From Pedococcus badiiscoriae (GTDB taxonomy: Bacteria; Actinomycetota; Actinomycetes; Actinomycetales; Dermatophilaceae): a stretch of DNA of 64,000 nt. Below, one piece after another: positions 44,223 through 52,544 of the stretch. Position numbers and translations under genes: made by a program. Where the stretch lies: the NCBI RefSeq assembly GCF_013408925.1, contig NZ_JACCAB010000001.1, positions 1-64,000 on the forward strand. The letters run 5' to 3'. How positions within the stretch are numbered: the stretch's first letter is position 1; each line of letters starts with the position of its first letter. The notes under the pieces were generated by a model. The model did not search any database. It saw nothing but the letters and a program-made list of their open reading frames with translations, and was not told where the DNA came from.

Positions 44223-45173
44223 CTACGCGCCGCGCGCCGTCCCGGGGGCGGTCCCACGCGGGCTGAGGTCGAGGTTGCGGTAGACCTCGAGGGTCGCGGT
44301 CGACCGGTTCATCGTGATGAAGTGCAGCCCCGGCGCGCCCTCGGCGAGCATGCGGTCGGCGAGCTCGGTGGCGATCTGGACCCCTACCTCGCGAGTCGCC
44401 GCGGGGTCGTCCGAGACCGCCTCCAGCCGGCTGACGACAGCAGGGGGCAGCGCGGTGCCCATCAGCTCGGACATGCGGGCGACCTGCCTGAAGTTCGTCA
44501 CCGGCATCAGACCCGGCGTGATGGGCAGGTCACGGCGGGCCGCCACGGCGTCGCGCAGCCGCAGGTAGCTGTCGGCGTCGAAGACCATCTGGGTGATGGC
44601 GAAGCTCGCTCCGGCATCGGCCTTGCGGACCATGACCTCGACGTCGTGCTCGAAGCTCGGCGACGCCGGGTGCACGTCGGGGAACGCCGCGACGCCGATC
44701 GTGAAGTCCCCCAGCGTCCGCACGAGGGCGACCAGGTCGGTCGCGTGGTTGAGGCCCTCCGGGTGGGCCACCCACTCGCCGCCCACGTTGCCCGGCGGGT
44801 CCCCGCGCAGGGCCAGGATGTTGTGGACCCCGCTCGCGGCATACAGGCCCACGACCTGGCGCAGCGCCGCGACGGACGCACCGACGCAGGTGAGGTGGGC
44901 CAGCGGGGTCAGGGTCGTCTCCCGAGCGATCCGCTCGGTGACGCGCACCGTGCGGTCCTGGTTCGAACCGCCGGCGCCGTAGGTGACCGAGACGAAGTCG
45001 GGCCTGACGGACTCGAGCCGGCGGATGGCGTCCCAGAGCGCGGACTCCCCCGCGTCGTCCTTGGGCGGGAAGAACTCGAAGCTGATCGACGGGTGCGGCG
45101 CCGCCAGCATGCCGGGGATCGACAGCGGCTGCTGCCTCAGTCGATCCACTCCCGAGGTGTGCCCCAAAGCCAT
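44223..45173 (-). CDS. metF: Methylenetetrahydrofolate reductase
   Basis: Flavin enzyme reducing 5,10-methylene-THF to 5-methyl-THF for methionine synthesis. 316 residues: SFEFFPPKDD, VSVTYGAGGSNQ, AHLTCVGAS, NILALRGDPP, IGVAAFPDVHP, FAITQMVFDAD and PGLMPVTNF, in family order. ATG at 45173 follows a TAGTCT -10 box by seven bases (45181-45186), so it may be leaderless. Secure identification. Confidence 0.95.
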   Translation of the reverse strand: MALGHTSGVDRLRQQPLSIPGMLAAPHPSISFEFFPPKDDAGESALWDAIRRLESVRPDFVSVTYGAGGSNQDRTVRVTERIARETTLTPLAHLTCVGASVAALRQVVGLYAASGVHNILALRGDPPGNVGGEWVAHPEGLNHATDLVALVRTLGDFTIGVAAFPDVHPASPSFEHDVEVMVRKADAGASFAITQMVFDADSYLRLRDAVAARRDLPITPGLMPVTNFRQVARMSELMGTALPPAVVSRLEAVSDDPAATREVGVQIATELADRMLAEGAPGLHFITMNRSTATLEVYRNLDLSPRGTAPGTARGA

Positions 45174-45180
45174 GGCGGTG

Positions 45181-45186
45181 AGACTA
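45181..45186 (-). promoter_or_regulatory. -10 box of metF, probable leaderless start
   Basis: On the minus strand TAGTCT, seven bases, then ATG at 45173. There is no Shine-Dalgarno sequence before the ATG. Confidence 0.5.
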
Positions 45187-45265
45187 GTCGAGCGCCGACG
45201 CCGTAGGCTCGGGGCCAGCACAGGATGAGACATTCCGCGAAGTGACGGACGGCCGGGAGGAACGC

Positions 45266-46354
45266 GTGGTGACCAGCCCGCTCGACGCCGCGTCCCTGCG
45301 TGAGCGGGTGCAGCACACGGTGGACGACGTCCTCGCCCACCAGGCCGGGATCCTCGCCGAGGTCGGGCCCGACGCGCAGGAGCTGCTCGGCGCCGTCGCC
45401 CGGCTCCTGACCGGCGGCAAGCGGCTGCGCGCCGCCTTCCTCTACTGGGGCTACCGCGCCACCGGTCAGCCCGACTCGGAGGCCCTGGTGCGCGTGGCCA
45501 CCGCCATGGAGTTCTTCCAGGCGGCCGCCCTGATCCATGACGACGTCATGGACGACAGCGACACGAGGCGGGGTATGCCGGCCGCGCACCGTTCGCTCGC
45601 GGCACGTCACGAGCGCGAGTCGTGGGCCGGCGACGCCGACCGCTTCGGGGTGGCGGGCGCGATCCTCGCGGGCAACCTGTGTCTCAACTGGACCGAGGAG
45701 ATCTACGCGACCTCCGGGCTCGACCCGGAGCACCTCGCCCGCGGGCGCCGCGTCTTCGACGTCATGCGCACCCAGCTGATGGGTGGGCAGTTCCTCGACG
45801 TGGTGGAGTCCGCGCGTTCCTGGGACGGCATGCCCACCCGGGAACGCATCGACCGGGCAGAGCACGTGATCCGGTTCAAGAGCGCCAAGTACACGGTCGA
45901 GCACCCCCTGCTCATCGGCGCCACGGCCGGCGGTGCCTGCGACGACGACCTCTCGGCCCTGTCCCGCTACGGGCTCGACCTCGGACACGCCTTCCAGCTG
46001 CGCGACGACCTGCTGGGCGTGTTCGGCGACCCGGCCGCGACGGGCAAGCCAGCCGGTGACGACCTGCGCGAGGGCAAGCGCACCGTGCTGATCGCCCACG
46101 CCCTCGCCGGGGCCGACGCTGCGGGGGTCGAGCTCATCGAGTCCCGGCTGGGCGACCCCACGCTCGACGACGACACCGTGCAGCGGCTGCGCGAGGCGAT
46201 CAGCGCCGCCGGCGCGGTGGACGAGGTCGAGGCCGACATCGCCCGCCTCGCCGGCTCGGCCCGGATGGCGCTCAAGTCGACCCGCGAGCTGTCGCCGGAG
46301 GCCACCGGGGTGCTCGACCAGCTGATCGACAGCGCGACGGCCCGCGCCCACTGA
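45266..46354 (+). CDS. Polyprenyl diphosphate synthase
   Basis: Trans-isoprenyl diphosphate synthase of 362 residues, making C20 or longer chains for menaquinone or cell-wall carriers. First aspartate-rich motif LIHDDVMDDSDTRRG, GGKRLR for substrate binding, second motif QLRDDLLGVFGDP followed by TGKPAGDDL. Start taken at GTG 45266 (GTG 45269 equally possible) because GGGAGG lies five to eight bases upstream; an earlier GTG at 45242 has no such site. Product length cannot be read from sequence. Confidence 0.9.
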   Translation: MVTSPLDAASLRERVQHTVDDVLAHQAGILAEVGPDAQELLGAVARLLTGGKRLRAAFLYWGYRATGQPDSEALVRVATAMEFFQAAALIHDDVMDDSDTRRGMPAAHRSLAARHERESWAGDADRFGVAGAILAGNLCLNWTEEIYATSGLDPEHLARGRRVFDVMRTQLMGGQFLDVVESARSWDGMPTRERIDRAEHVIRFKSAKYTVEHPLLIGATAGGACDDDLSALSRYGLDLGHAFQLRDDLLGVFGDPAATGKPAGDDLREGKRTVLIAHALAGADAAGVELIESRLGDPTLDDDTVQRLREAISAAGAVDEVEADIARLAGSARMALKSTRELSPEATGVLDQLIDSATARAH

Positions 46355-46434
46355 CGCCGCGCGGCACACGAAACCACCCCGCGCCCCATGCGGACCCTCG
46401 CGCGTGGAGCCTCGCGCTGACTCGCAACAGAGCT

Positions 46435-46818
46435 CTAGAAGGCCTGCTCCATGGCCCGTCGCCGCACCTCGGTCTTGAACCCGGCGGCGAGGTTGTCGAC
46501 GGGGGTACCGCCGATGCGCAGCGTCTCGTCCGGGGTGAACATCCAGCGGAGGATCTCCGCGTCGGTGAGGCCGCCGTCGGCGAGCACCGTGAACGTGCCC
46601 CGCAGGTGACGGAAGACGTCCTCGTCGAGGAACTGCGCCGGCACGGCGACGACCCTGCGCTCACCGATCCTGGCGCTGAGCAGCTCACGGTCCTCGATCA
46701 GCTTGCGCACCGAGGACAGCGGTATGCCGAGGCGCTCGGCGATGTCCGGCACGGTCAGCCAGGAGCCGACGAGGTCTTCGAGCGGGGTGTCGGTGGGCTC
46801 CGGCTGCTGGTCGGTCAC
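46435..46818 (-). CDS. Rv2175c-type DNA-binding protein
   Basis: 127-residue winged helix-turn-helix protein: WLTVPDIAERLGIPLSSVRKL is the reader helix region, then RIGERRVVAVPAQFLDED and a C-terminal domain with RGTFTVLADGGLTDAEIL. Matches the mycobacterial Rv2175c family, a substrate of the Ser/Thr kinase PknL. GTG start at 46818. A PASTA kinase gene lies 1.6 kb away. It may bind the palindrome 46871-46884 in its own divergent promoter. Confidence 0.85.
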   Translation of the reverse strand: MTDQQPEPTDTPLEDLVGSWLTVPDIAERLGIPLSSVRKLIEDRELLSARIGERRVVAVPAQFLDEDVFRHLRGTFTVLADGGLTDAEILRWMFTPDETLRIGGTPVDNLAAGFKTEVRRRAMEQAF

Positions 46819-46870
46819 GGGACAAGAGTGCCAGCCAAGCCAGGCAAAGCAAACTCGCGATCGGAGCAAA

Positions 46871-46884
46871 TTACATCGATGTAA
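46871..46884. promoter_or_regulatory. 14-bp perfect palindrome between the Rv2175c-type and LysM genes
   Basis: TTACATCGATGTAA lies 53 bp from the regulator start and 152 bp before the LysM gene start, in an A/T-rich patch of the 217-bp divergent spacer. A likely operator; the Rv2175c-type protein is the nearest candidate to bind it. Confidence 0.65.
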
Positions 46885-47035
46885 GTCGATATAGAGCGGT
46901 CTGATGGTGTACCTTTCACAATCGTCACAGTTGTCCCACTGATCACTCCAGCAACCCCCGGCGCAGTTCCTGCTCCACTGGGACGCGACACCCCTGCTGG
47001 ACGACGCAGCACCCCCGCCTGAAAGGCAGCCACCG

Positions 47036-48355
47036 ATGTCCCCAGTGACCGCTCCCGCAGCGCTCCCTTCGGCCACCCTCCAGACCGCGGTCGCCGTCGT
47101 CCGGAAGGCCAAGCCGGCTCCCTACGGCTGGACGACCTACACGGTGCGCAGTGGGGACAACCTGGCCGCGATCGCCGCCCGCACCGGCACCACGACCGGG
47201 GCGCTCGCGGCACGCAACCACCTCAGCCACGGCGGCAACGTCCTGTCGGTCGGGCAGCGCCTGTCGGTGCCCAAGACGGCTGCGCAGGCTCGTGCCGAGG
47301 CGGCCCGGGCCCGGGCCGCATCCGCAGCCAGGGCGGCAGCGATCAGGCGCGCGACGTACGTGGTCCGATCCGGCGACTCGCTGAGCAGCATCGCCGCGCG
47401 CAAGCACGTCTCCCTCGCCGCCCTCCTCAAGGCCAACAAGCTCACCATCCGGTCCGTGCTGCAGGTCGGCCAGAAGATCCGCATCCCCGGGGCCGGCGCC
47501 GCCAGCGCACGCCGCCCGGTCGCCGCAGCCCCGTCCATCACCACCTACCGGGTGCGCAGCGGTGACACGCTGAGCGTCATCGCCACCCGCACCAGGACGG
47601 CCCTCGCGACGGTCTACGCGCTCAACCGGCTGACCGCGCGCAGCGTCATCCAGCCCGGCCAGGTCCTGCGGGTGCACGGCGCCACCCCGGCGGCCACCCG
47701 CCCGGCCGGCACCGCGGCATACGTGGTCCGTGCGGGTGACACGCTCAGCGGGATCGCCAGCAAGCACAGTGTCACCCTTGCCGCGCTGCTCAAGACGAAC
47801 CGGCTGACGGCGCGCTCGGCCATCTACCCCGGCCAGCGCCTCAAGGTGCCCGCGACTCCGGCCAAGTCGGCCACGAGCGCCAACACCTTCGCCGGGCGCA
47901 CCTACTCCACCGCGATCGTCAGCGCGGCCGACCGCAACCGCGCCACGCTGGCCCGGCGGGCCGTCCCCAGCCGCACCCAGACCAGGGCGATGATCGTCGC
48001 CACGGCGCGCCGCAACGGCGTGGACCCCAAGCTGGCCCTGGCCGTCGCCTGGCAGGAGTCCGGCTGGAACCAGCGCCAGGTCTCGGTCGCCAACGCGATC
48101 GGCGTCATGCAGGTCATCCCCTCCTCCGGGCAGTGGGCCTCCGACATGGCCGGACGGCGGCTCGACCTGCTCAACACCCAGGACAACATCACGGCGGGCA
48201 TCGTGATCCTGCGCTCGCTGACCCGGGCGGCGAGCACCGTCGACCAGGCCATCGCGGGCTACTACCAGGGTCTCTACTCGGTCCAGCACCAGGGGATGTA
48301 CGCCGACACCAAGGCGTACGTGGCCAGCATCAAGGCGCACCGCGCCACGATGTGA
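47036..48355 (+). CDS. LysM-repeat protein with lytic transglycosylase domain
   Basis: Peptidoglycan-binding and cleaving protein of 439 residues. Four LysM modules are visible, near residues 33-80, 107-150, 169-215 and 229-272, each starting YxVRSGD or YVVRAGD. The C-terminal 110 residues form an SLT-type lysozyme-like domain with LALAVAWQESGWNQRQVS, including the catalytic Glu, and AIGVMQVIPSSG. No clear signal peptide is seen: the first 30 residues are only mildly hydrophobic, and no in-frame start exists between 47036 and an upstream stop at 46940. AAAGG lies 10 bases before the ATG. Confidence 0.88.
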   Translation: MSPVTAPAALPSATLQTAVAVVRKAKPAPYGWTTYTVRSGDNLAAIAARTGTTTGALAARNHLSHGGNVLSVGQRLSVPKTAAQARAEAARARAASAARAAAIRRATYVVRSGDSLSSIAARKHVSLAALLKANKLTIRSVLQVGQKIRIPGAGAASARRPVAAAPSITTYRVRSGDTLSVIATRTRTALATVYALNRLTARSVIQPGQVLRVHGATPAATRPAGTAAYVVRAGDTLSGIASKHSVTLAALLKTNRLTARSAIYPGQRLKVPATPAKSATSANTFAGRTYSTAIVSAADRNRATLARRAVPSRTQTRAMIVATARRNGVDPKLALAVAWQESGWNQRQVSVANAIGVMQVIPSSGQWASDMAGRRLDLLNTQDNITAGIVILRSLTRAASTVDQAIAGYYQGLYSVQHQGMYADTKAYVASIKAHRATM

Positions 48356-48425
48356 GCAGGGACGGAGAATCCGGTCCGGACGCCACCCACGGGCCCGCCT
48401 GCACGAGATGACCCACAGGACCTCC

Positions 48426-48431
48426 TACACT
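48426..48431 (+). promoter_or_regulatory. -10 box of the PASTA kinase gene
   Basis: TACACT, six bases, then GTG at 48438. The arrangement favours the GTG over the upstream ATG at 48408 as the true start. Confidence 0.45.
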
Positions 48432-48437
48432 TTGCGA

Positions 48438-50414
48438 GTGTCTTCCGGTGTCACCGAGTCGTTGCTCGGGCGTGTGTTCGACGGGCGCTACCGCGTCCAG
48501 TCGCACATCGCCGACGGCGGGATGGCGTCGGTCTACCTCGCGCTGGACACCCGGCTGGACCGTGACGTCGCGCTGAAAGTGATGCGCCACGACCTCGCCC
48601 AGGACGAGGCGTTCGTGAGCCGCTTCAAGCGTGAAGCACGCTCGGCGGCCCGCCTGTCGCACCCCAACGTCGTGTCGGTATTCGACCAGGGCGAGGACGA
48701 CGGCCAGATGTTCCTGGCGATGGAGTACGTCCCCGGGCAGACCCTGCGTGAGGTGATGAAGGCGGAGGGCCCGCTCACGCCGCGCGCTGCCCTCGACATC
48801 CTGGGGCCGGTCCTGCAGGCCCTCGGCGCGGCCCACCGTGCCGGCATCATCCACCGCGACGTCAAGCCGGAGAACATCATCCTGCGCGAGGACGACGGCA
48901 CCGTGAAGGTCGCCGACTTCGGCCTCGCCCGCGCGGTCTCGACCCAGACCACGGCCTCCCAGACCGGGGTGCTGCTGGGGACCGTCGCCTACCTGTCCCC
49001 GGAGCAGGTCGAGCGCGGCATCGCCGACGCCCGCAGCGACGTGTATGCCGCCGGGCTGATCCTGTTCGAGATGCTGACCGGCACCAAGGCGTTCACCGGC
49101 GACACCCCGATCCACATCGCGTACCAGCACGTCCACGGCTCCATCCCGGCTCCGTCGTCGCGGGTGACCTCGGTGCCCGGCGAGCTCGACGCGCTCGTCG
49201 CCCTGGCGACCTCGCGCGACCCCGACCACCGCCCGTACGACGCCGAGGACTTCCTCGTCGAGGTCCGCAGGTCGCGGGCGATGCTGACCCCGGCCGAGCT
49301 GGACCGACGCCCCGAGGGGCCGGCGGCCCTGGCCGGTGGAGCAAGGACCGTGGCCGTCGAACGCACCAGCGCCCTGCCTGTCCCGGCCGGCTCGCAGACC
49401 CCTGCCTCCGCCCAGCGCCGGCGCCCCGTCCCTGCGGTGTCGCTGCCCATCGACCGCACCCCCACCGCTCCACCCCTGCTGCCCGGCCGAGGGCTCGAGG
49501 CCGCCGGGGACGACGACGGGTACGACCGCCGCAACGGGCTCTGGCGCTGGATCTGGGTCGCCCTCGCGGTCGTGGTCGTCGGCGGTCTCGCGGCGTGGTG
49601 GTTCCTCGCGGGTCCCGGCTCCCCCACCGTGGTGCCTGCGACCACCAGCCTCACCTTCGCCCAGGCCAAGGCCAAGCTGGACGTCGCCGCCTTGGGCGCC
49701 GTCCGCATCGACAGCTTCGACGAGTCGGTGCCCAAGGGCGTGGTCATCTTCACCCGGCCCGGTGCGGGTTCGCAGGTGCGACGTGGCACCGACGTCAAGG
49801 TCACCGTCTCCAAGGGGCCTGAGCGGTATGCCGTGCCCGACGTCGTCAACAAGTCGGCCGCCGAGGCACGAGACCAGATCACCGCGGCCAAGCTGACGCT
49901 GGGGACCAGCACGCAGGCCTTCGACGAGACCGTCCCCGCCGGGCTCGTGGTCAGCGTCGAGCCCAAGGTCGGCACCCAGCTCAAGCGCGGCACCAAGGTC
50001 AAGATCGTCGTCTCCAAGGGCCGGCAGCCGATCCCGGTCACGGACTACACCAACAAGCCGGCGGCGCAGGCGGTCGACGCCCTGTCGAAGGCAGGCTTCA
50101 CCGTCGACGCGACCGAGCAGGCCAACAGCGACAAGGTCCCCAAGGGCTCCGTGATCTCGCAGTCACCCGCGGGCGGCACCCTGTTCAAGGGCGAGTCGGT
50201 CAAGCTGGTGGTCTCCAAGGGTCCGGTCCTGGTCGCGGTGCCCGACGTCCAGGGCAAGCAGGAGGCGGAGGCCACCCAGATCCTCAAGGCGGCCGGCTTC
50301 ACCGTCACGATCGAACGCTTCATGGGCGGCATCTTCGGCACGGTCCGCAGCCAGGAGCCCGGCGCCAACACCCAGCAGCCCAAGGGCAGCGCCATCAAGC
50401 TCGTCGTCGTCTGA
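48438..50414 (+). CDS. PASTA-domain Ser/Thr protein kinase (PknB/PknL type)
   Basis: Transmembrane receptor kinase of 658 residues. Kinase domain about 20-290 with GGMASVY loop, VALKVMRHD (catalytic Lys), IIHRDVKPENIIL, VADFGLARA and a TxxxGTVAYLSPEQ activation segment. A Pro/Arg-rich juxtamembrane region leads to one membrane helix (IWVALAVVVVGGLAAWWF) and about four extracellular PASTA repeats that bind peptidoglycan fragments, with VPDVVNKSAAEA and VPDVQGKQEAEA. Its neighbours, a Rv2175c-type protein and LysM lysozyme, fit cell-wall sensing. Start GTG 48438 rests on the -10 box; ATG 48408 is the alternative. Confidence 0.92.
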   Translation: MSSGVTESLLGRVFDGRYRVQSHIADGGMASVYLALDTRLDRDVALKVMRHDLAQDEAFVSRFKREARSAARLSHPNVVSVFDQGEDDGQMFLAMEYVPGQTLREVMKAEGPLTPRAALDILGPVLQALGAAHRAGIIHRDVKPENIILREDDGTVKVADFGLARAVSTQTTASQTGVLLGTVAYLSPEQVERGIADARSDVYAAGLILFEMLTGTKAFTGDTPIHIAYQHVHGSIPAPSSRVTSVPGELDALVALATSRDPDHRPYDAEDFLVEVRRSRAMLTPAELDRRPEGPAALAGGARTVAVERTSALPVPAGSQTPASAQRRRPVPAVSLPIDRTPTAPPLLPGRGLEAAGDDDGYDRRNGLWRWIWVALAVVVVGGLAAWWFLAGPGSPTVVPATTSLTFAQAKAKLDVAALGAVRIDSFDESVPKGVVIFTRPGAGSQVRRGTDVKVTVSKGPERYAVPDVVNKSAAEARDQITAAKLTLGTSTQAFDETVPAGLVVSVEPKVGTQLKRGTKVKIVVSKGRQPIPVTDYTNKPAAQAVDALSKAGFTVDATEQANSDKVPKGSVISQSPAGGTLFKGESVKLVVSKGPVLVAVPDVQGKQEAEATQILKAAGFTVTIERFMGGIFGTVRSQEPGANTQQPKGSAIKLVVV

Positions 50415-50415
50415 G

Positions 50416-51345
50416 TTGTCAGACCGCGTGGGGTTCACCCGCCTTCCAGCCAGCAGGGTCGCGACGCTGCTGCTCCTGTCGGTCACCGCGGTGTGGGGCT
50501 CGACGTTCTTCCTCATCCGTGACCTCGTCGCGCACGTCCCCGCAGCCGACTTCCTGGCCGTGCGCTTCGCGATCGCCACGGTGGTCATGGCTGTCCTGTT
50601 CCGCCGCCAGCTCCTCGCGCTGACCCGGCGCGAGGTCCTGATCGGGGTCGTCCTCGGCGTCCTCTACGGCCTGGCCCAGCTGTTGCAGACCATGGGGCTG
50701 GAGCACACCGACGCCTCCGTCTCCGGGTTCGTCACCGGCACCTACGTCGTCCTGACCCCGGTGCTCGGCGCGGTCCTGCTGCGCGACCGCGTGCCGGGGA
50801 CGACCTGGCTGGCGGTCCTGCTGGCGACGGCCGGACTCGGCGTGCTGTCGCTGCGCGGTCTCTCGATCGGGCTCGGCGAGGCCCTCACGCTCGCGGCCGC
50901 CGCCCTCTACGCGTTGCACATCATCGGGCTCGGCAGGTACTCGACCGCGCAGTCCGCGACCGGCCTGGCGACCGTCCAAGCCGGCGTGATCACCGTGGTG
51001 GCACTCGTCGGAGCGCTTCCCGGAGGGATCACCCTGCCCTCCACTGGCGGCCAGTGGACCTCGCTGCTCTACATGGCCCTGATGGCCGGAGCCCTCGCGC
51101 TCTGGGCCCAGACCTGGGCACAGTCGCACCTGCCCGCCACCCGCGCGGCCATCGTGATGACCATGGAACCGGTCTTCGCGGCGTTCTTCGCCGTGCTGTT
51201 CGGTGGCGAGTCCCTGAGCGGCCGCATGCTGGTGGGCGGCGCCTTGGTGCTCACGGCGATGTACCTCGTCGAACTCCTCGGTCGCCGCGCGGGAGCGTCA
51301 GCGGAGCAGGATCGACCCGCCGAGCTGCTGCATCACGAGGTCTGA
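50416..51345 (+). CDS. EamA/DMT-family transporter
   Basis: 309-residue membrane protein with ten hydrophobic helices in two EamA halves: AVWGSTFFLIRDL in the first and MALMAGALALWAQTWAQ with TMEPVFAAFFAVLFGGE in the second. Drug/metabolite exporter of unknown substrate. TTG start one base after the kinase stop, so it is co-transcribed. Its last nine codons and stop lie within a 29-bp sequence that recurs at 61611-61639, on the far side of the accessory island. Confidence 0.87.
   Translation: MSDRVGFTRLPASRVATLLLLSVTAVWGSTFFLIRDLVAHVPAADFLAVRFAIATVVMAVLFRRQLLALTRREVLIGVVLGVLYGLAQLLQTMGLEHTDASVSGFVTGTYVVLTPVLGAVLLRDRVPGTTWLAVLLATAGLGVLSLRGLSIGLGEALTLAAAALYALHIIGLGRYSTAQSATGLATVQAGVITVVALVGALPGGITLPSTGGQWTSLLYMALMAGALALWAQTWAQSHLPATRAAIVMTMEPVFAAFFAVLFGGESLSGRMLVGGALVLTAMYLVELLGRRAGASAEQDRPAELLHHEV
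51317..51345 (+). repeat. Left copy of 29-bp direct repeat bounding the island
   Basis: Begins CCGCCGAGCTGCT and ends CATCACGAGGTCTGA, the final codons and stop of the EamA gene. It matches 61611-61639 at 28 of 29 positions (G at 51330 against C at 61624). This is the left boundary of the island and a candidate attachment site. Confidence 0.93.
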
Positions 51346-51593
51346 CTAACTGCGTCCCTGTTGCTGTAGGTGACTGGCGGGCACCCTGTGCACCATGTCA
51401 CGCACGCGACAGACCCGTCCTGCCCTTGCCTCTGCTGCGCGAGCACGCCCCCGCGACCCGCGCGGAATGCCGCAGATGAGTGCGTTCTGGATTAGCAGGT
51501 CTTGGAACCATGGCGACCTCGAATCGGCCACCAGCGCCGAGAAGCGGCGTTGCCTAGCGCGGGTAGGTACGTGCGCGGGTTCCCGTCACCCGA
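51346..51593. other. Gene-free left end of the island
   Basis: 248 bp between the left direct repeat and the first cassette gene. Apart from array repeat 1 (51460-51487) I see no credible coding sequence. It could hold a recombination site or gene remnants. Confidence 0.5.
51460..51487 (+). repeat. Array repeat 1
   Basis: GCGCGGAATGCCGCAGATGA then GTGCGTTC. Good match to the right part of the consensus, with the inverted arms GAATGC/GCGTTC (one G-T pair). Lies after the 3' end of the first cassette gene. Confidence 0.8.
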
Positions 51594-52136
51594 CTAGGGA
51601 CGTCGTGACTGCCGCCGGCGTGGTTTCGCCTGCCTGGGCTTGGCGCCGGGACGGGTCCGGTCCATCCCGGTCGGGCGATGTGCTGCGGGCAGCGCCAGCC
51701 TCAGGCGGCGTTTGACCAGGACCAGCCACGCCATGGTGGCCACGGCAAGGCCGCACACCACGAGCAGGACGGTGTCCACCACCCACGCGCGCGAGCCGCG
51801 AGCGAGGTACAGGCGCGTTCCGCCGCTCGGCGGGCGGACCACGGCCACACGCTGGCCCCGGTCGAGGGTGACCAGGAACTCGGCGACATCCGCTTCAGGC
51901 AACCGCACCGTCCCGTCGAAGGAGGTGAACGAGCCGGTATACGTGCATGTGGTGCGCCCGCACGCAGAGCGCTGCACGGTCAGGGTGCCGCGCTGCCCCC
52001 TCCCATGGGCGGCGTCCCAGGCTGGGCCGAGGTCGCCGCCGACGCCCACCATCAGCCACACGACGGCGGCTGCCGTAGCGACCCAGAACGCGCGGTCCAG
52101 GATCCCGCCGGGCCGCGGACGCGTCATCCGGGTCAT
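51594..52136 (-). CDS. Two-helix membrane protein with extracellular domain (cassette gene)
   Basis: 180-residue protein with a membrane helix near the start (AFWVATAAAVVWLMVGVG), an outside domain of about 75 residues containing two cysteines (SACGRTTCTYTGSFTSFDG), a second helix (VDTVLLVVCGLAVATMAWLVL) and a basic tail. ATG at 52136, or 52127 nearby; a weak AGGTGA lies further upstream. The layout resembles DUF3592-like membrane proteins, but I do not claim the family. Bounded by repeats 1 and 2. Confidence 0.7.
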   Translation of the reverse strand: MTRMTRPRPGGILDRAFWVATAAAVVWLMVGVGGDLGPAWDAAHGRGQRGTLTVQRSACGRTTCTYTGSFTSFDGTVRLPEADVAEFLVTLDRGQRVAVVRPPSGGTRLYLARGSRAWVVDTVLLVVCGLAVATMAWLVLVKRRLRLALPAAHRPTGMDRTRPGAKPRQAKPRRRQSRRP

Positions 52137-52245
52137 GGTCACGACGTCACCTGCGGCGGCCTGGTCGAACCGTCGAGCTCGCCCGCGGCGCAGAACTCGT
52201 AGGTCACGCGGAGACCGTACCTGTCCCGGGCGGTCATGGCCGACG

Positions 52246-52292
52246 CATCGGCAGAATCGCGCCGACGGCGGCATGAGCGGACGTGAGCGTGC
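52246..52292 (+). repeat. Array repeat 2
   Basis: Contains the left element CATCGGCAGAATCGCGCC and the right element CGGCGGCATGAGCGGACGT. It lies between two minus-strand genes. Confidence 0.85.
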
Positions 52293-52294
52293 TT

Positions 52295-52456
52295 CTACCG
52301 AGGGGGCCGCGGTGAGGCTTCGTCGGCCCCTGGCGCACGTTCGGCCTCGACTCCCTCGGACGCACGAACTCGGGCCTCGACGAACTTCAACAGCACACTG
52401 ACCACGACGTATAGAACCGCCGCCGCCACTAGTGCGTACGCCACTTCCCTCAACAT
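52295..52456 (-). CDS. Single-helix small membrane protein (cassette gene)
   Basis: 53 residues: a membrane helix (VAYALVAAAVLYVVVSVLL) right after MLRE, followed by a charged Glu/Arg/Pro-rich tail. ATG at 52456. Unknown family. Sits alone between array repeats 2 and 3. Confidence 0.6.
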   Translation of the reverse strand: MLREVAYALVAAAVLYVVVSVLLKFVEARVRASEGVEAERAPGADEASPRPPR

Positions 52457-52506
52457 GCCCGGAGTGTCGCACGAGAAAGGGGCAGGACGCTCACGGCTCG
52501 CGCACC

Positions 52507-52523
52507 CTGCGGCCTGAGCGGTC
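52507..52523 (+). repeat. Array repeat 3 (diverged)
   Basis: CTGCGGCCTGAGCGGTC differs from the consensus core CGGCATGAGCGG by one base. Short and degenerate, but at the expected gene boundary. Confidence 0.45.
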
Positions 52524-52544
52524 AATCGGCCCTTGGGTGAGCGC

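Noticed and set aside
45266..46354. The polyprenyl synthase as part of a terpene or carotenoid cluster
   Set aside because: Neighbours are metF, an Rv2175c homologue and cell-wall genes; no terpene cyclase or carotenoid enzyme is nearby.
46819..47035. c-di-AMP (ydaO) riboswitch before the LysM gene, as known for some actinobacterial cell-wall hydrolases
   Set aside because: The 217-bp leader shows none of the conserved GGGGAACC-type segments; only a DNA palindrome is evident.
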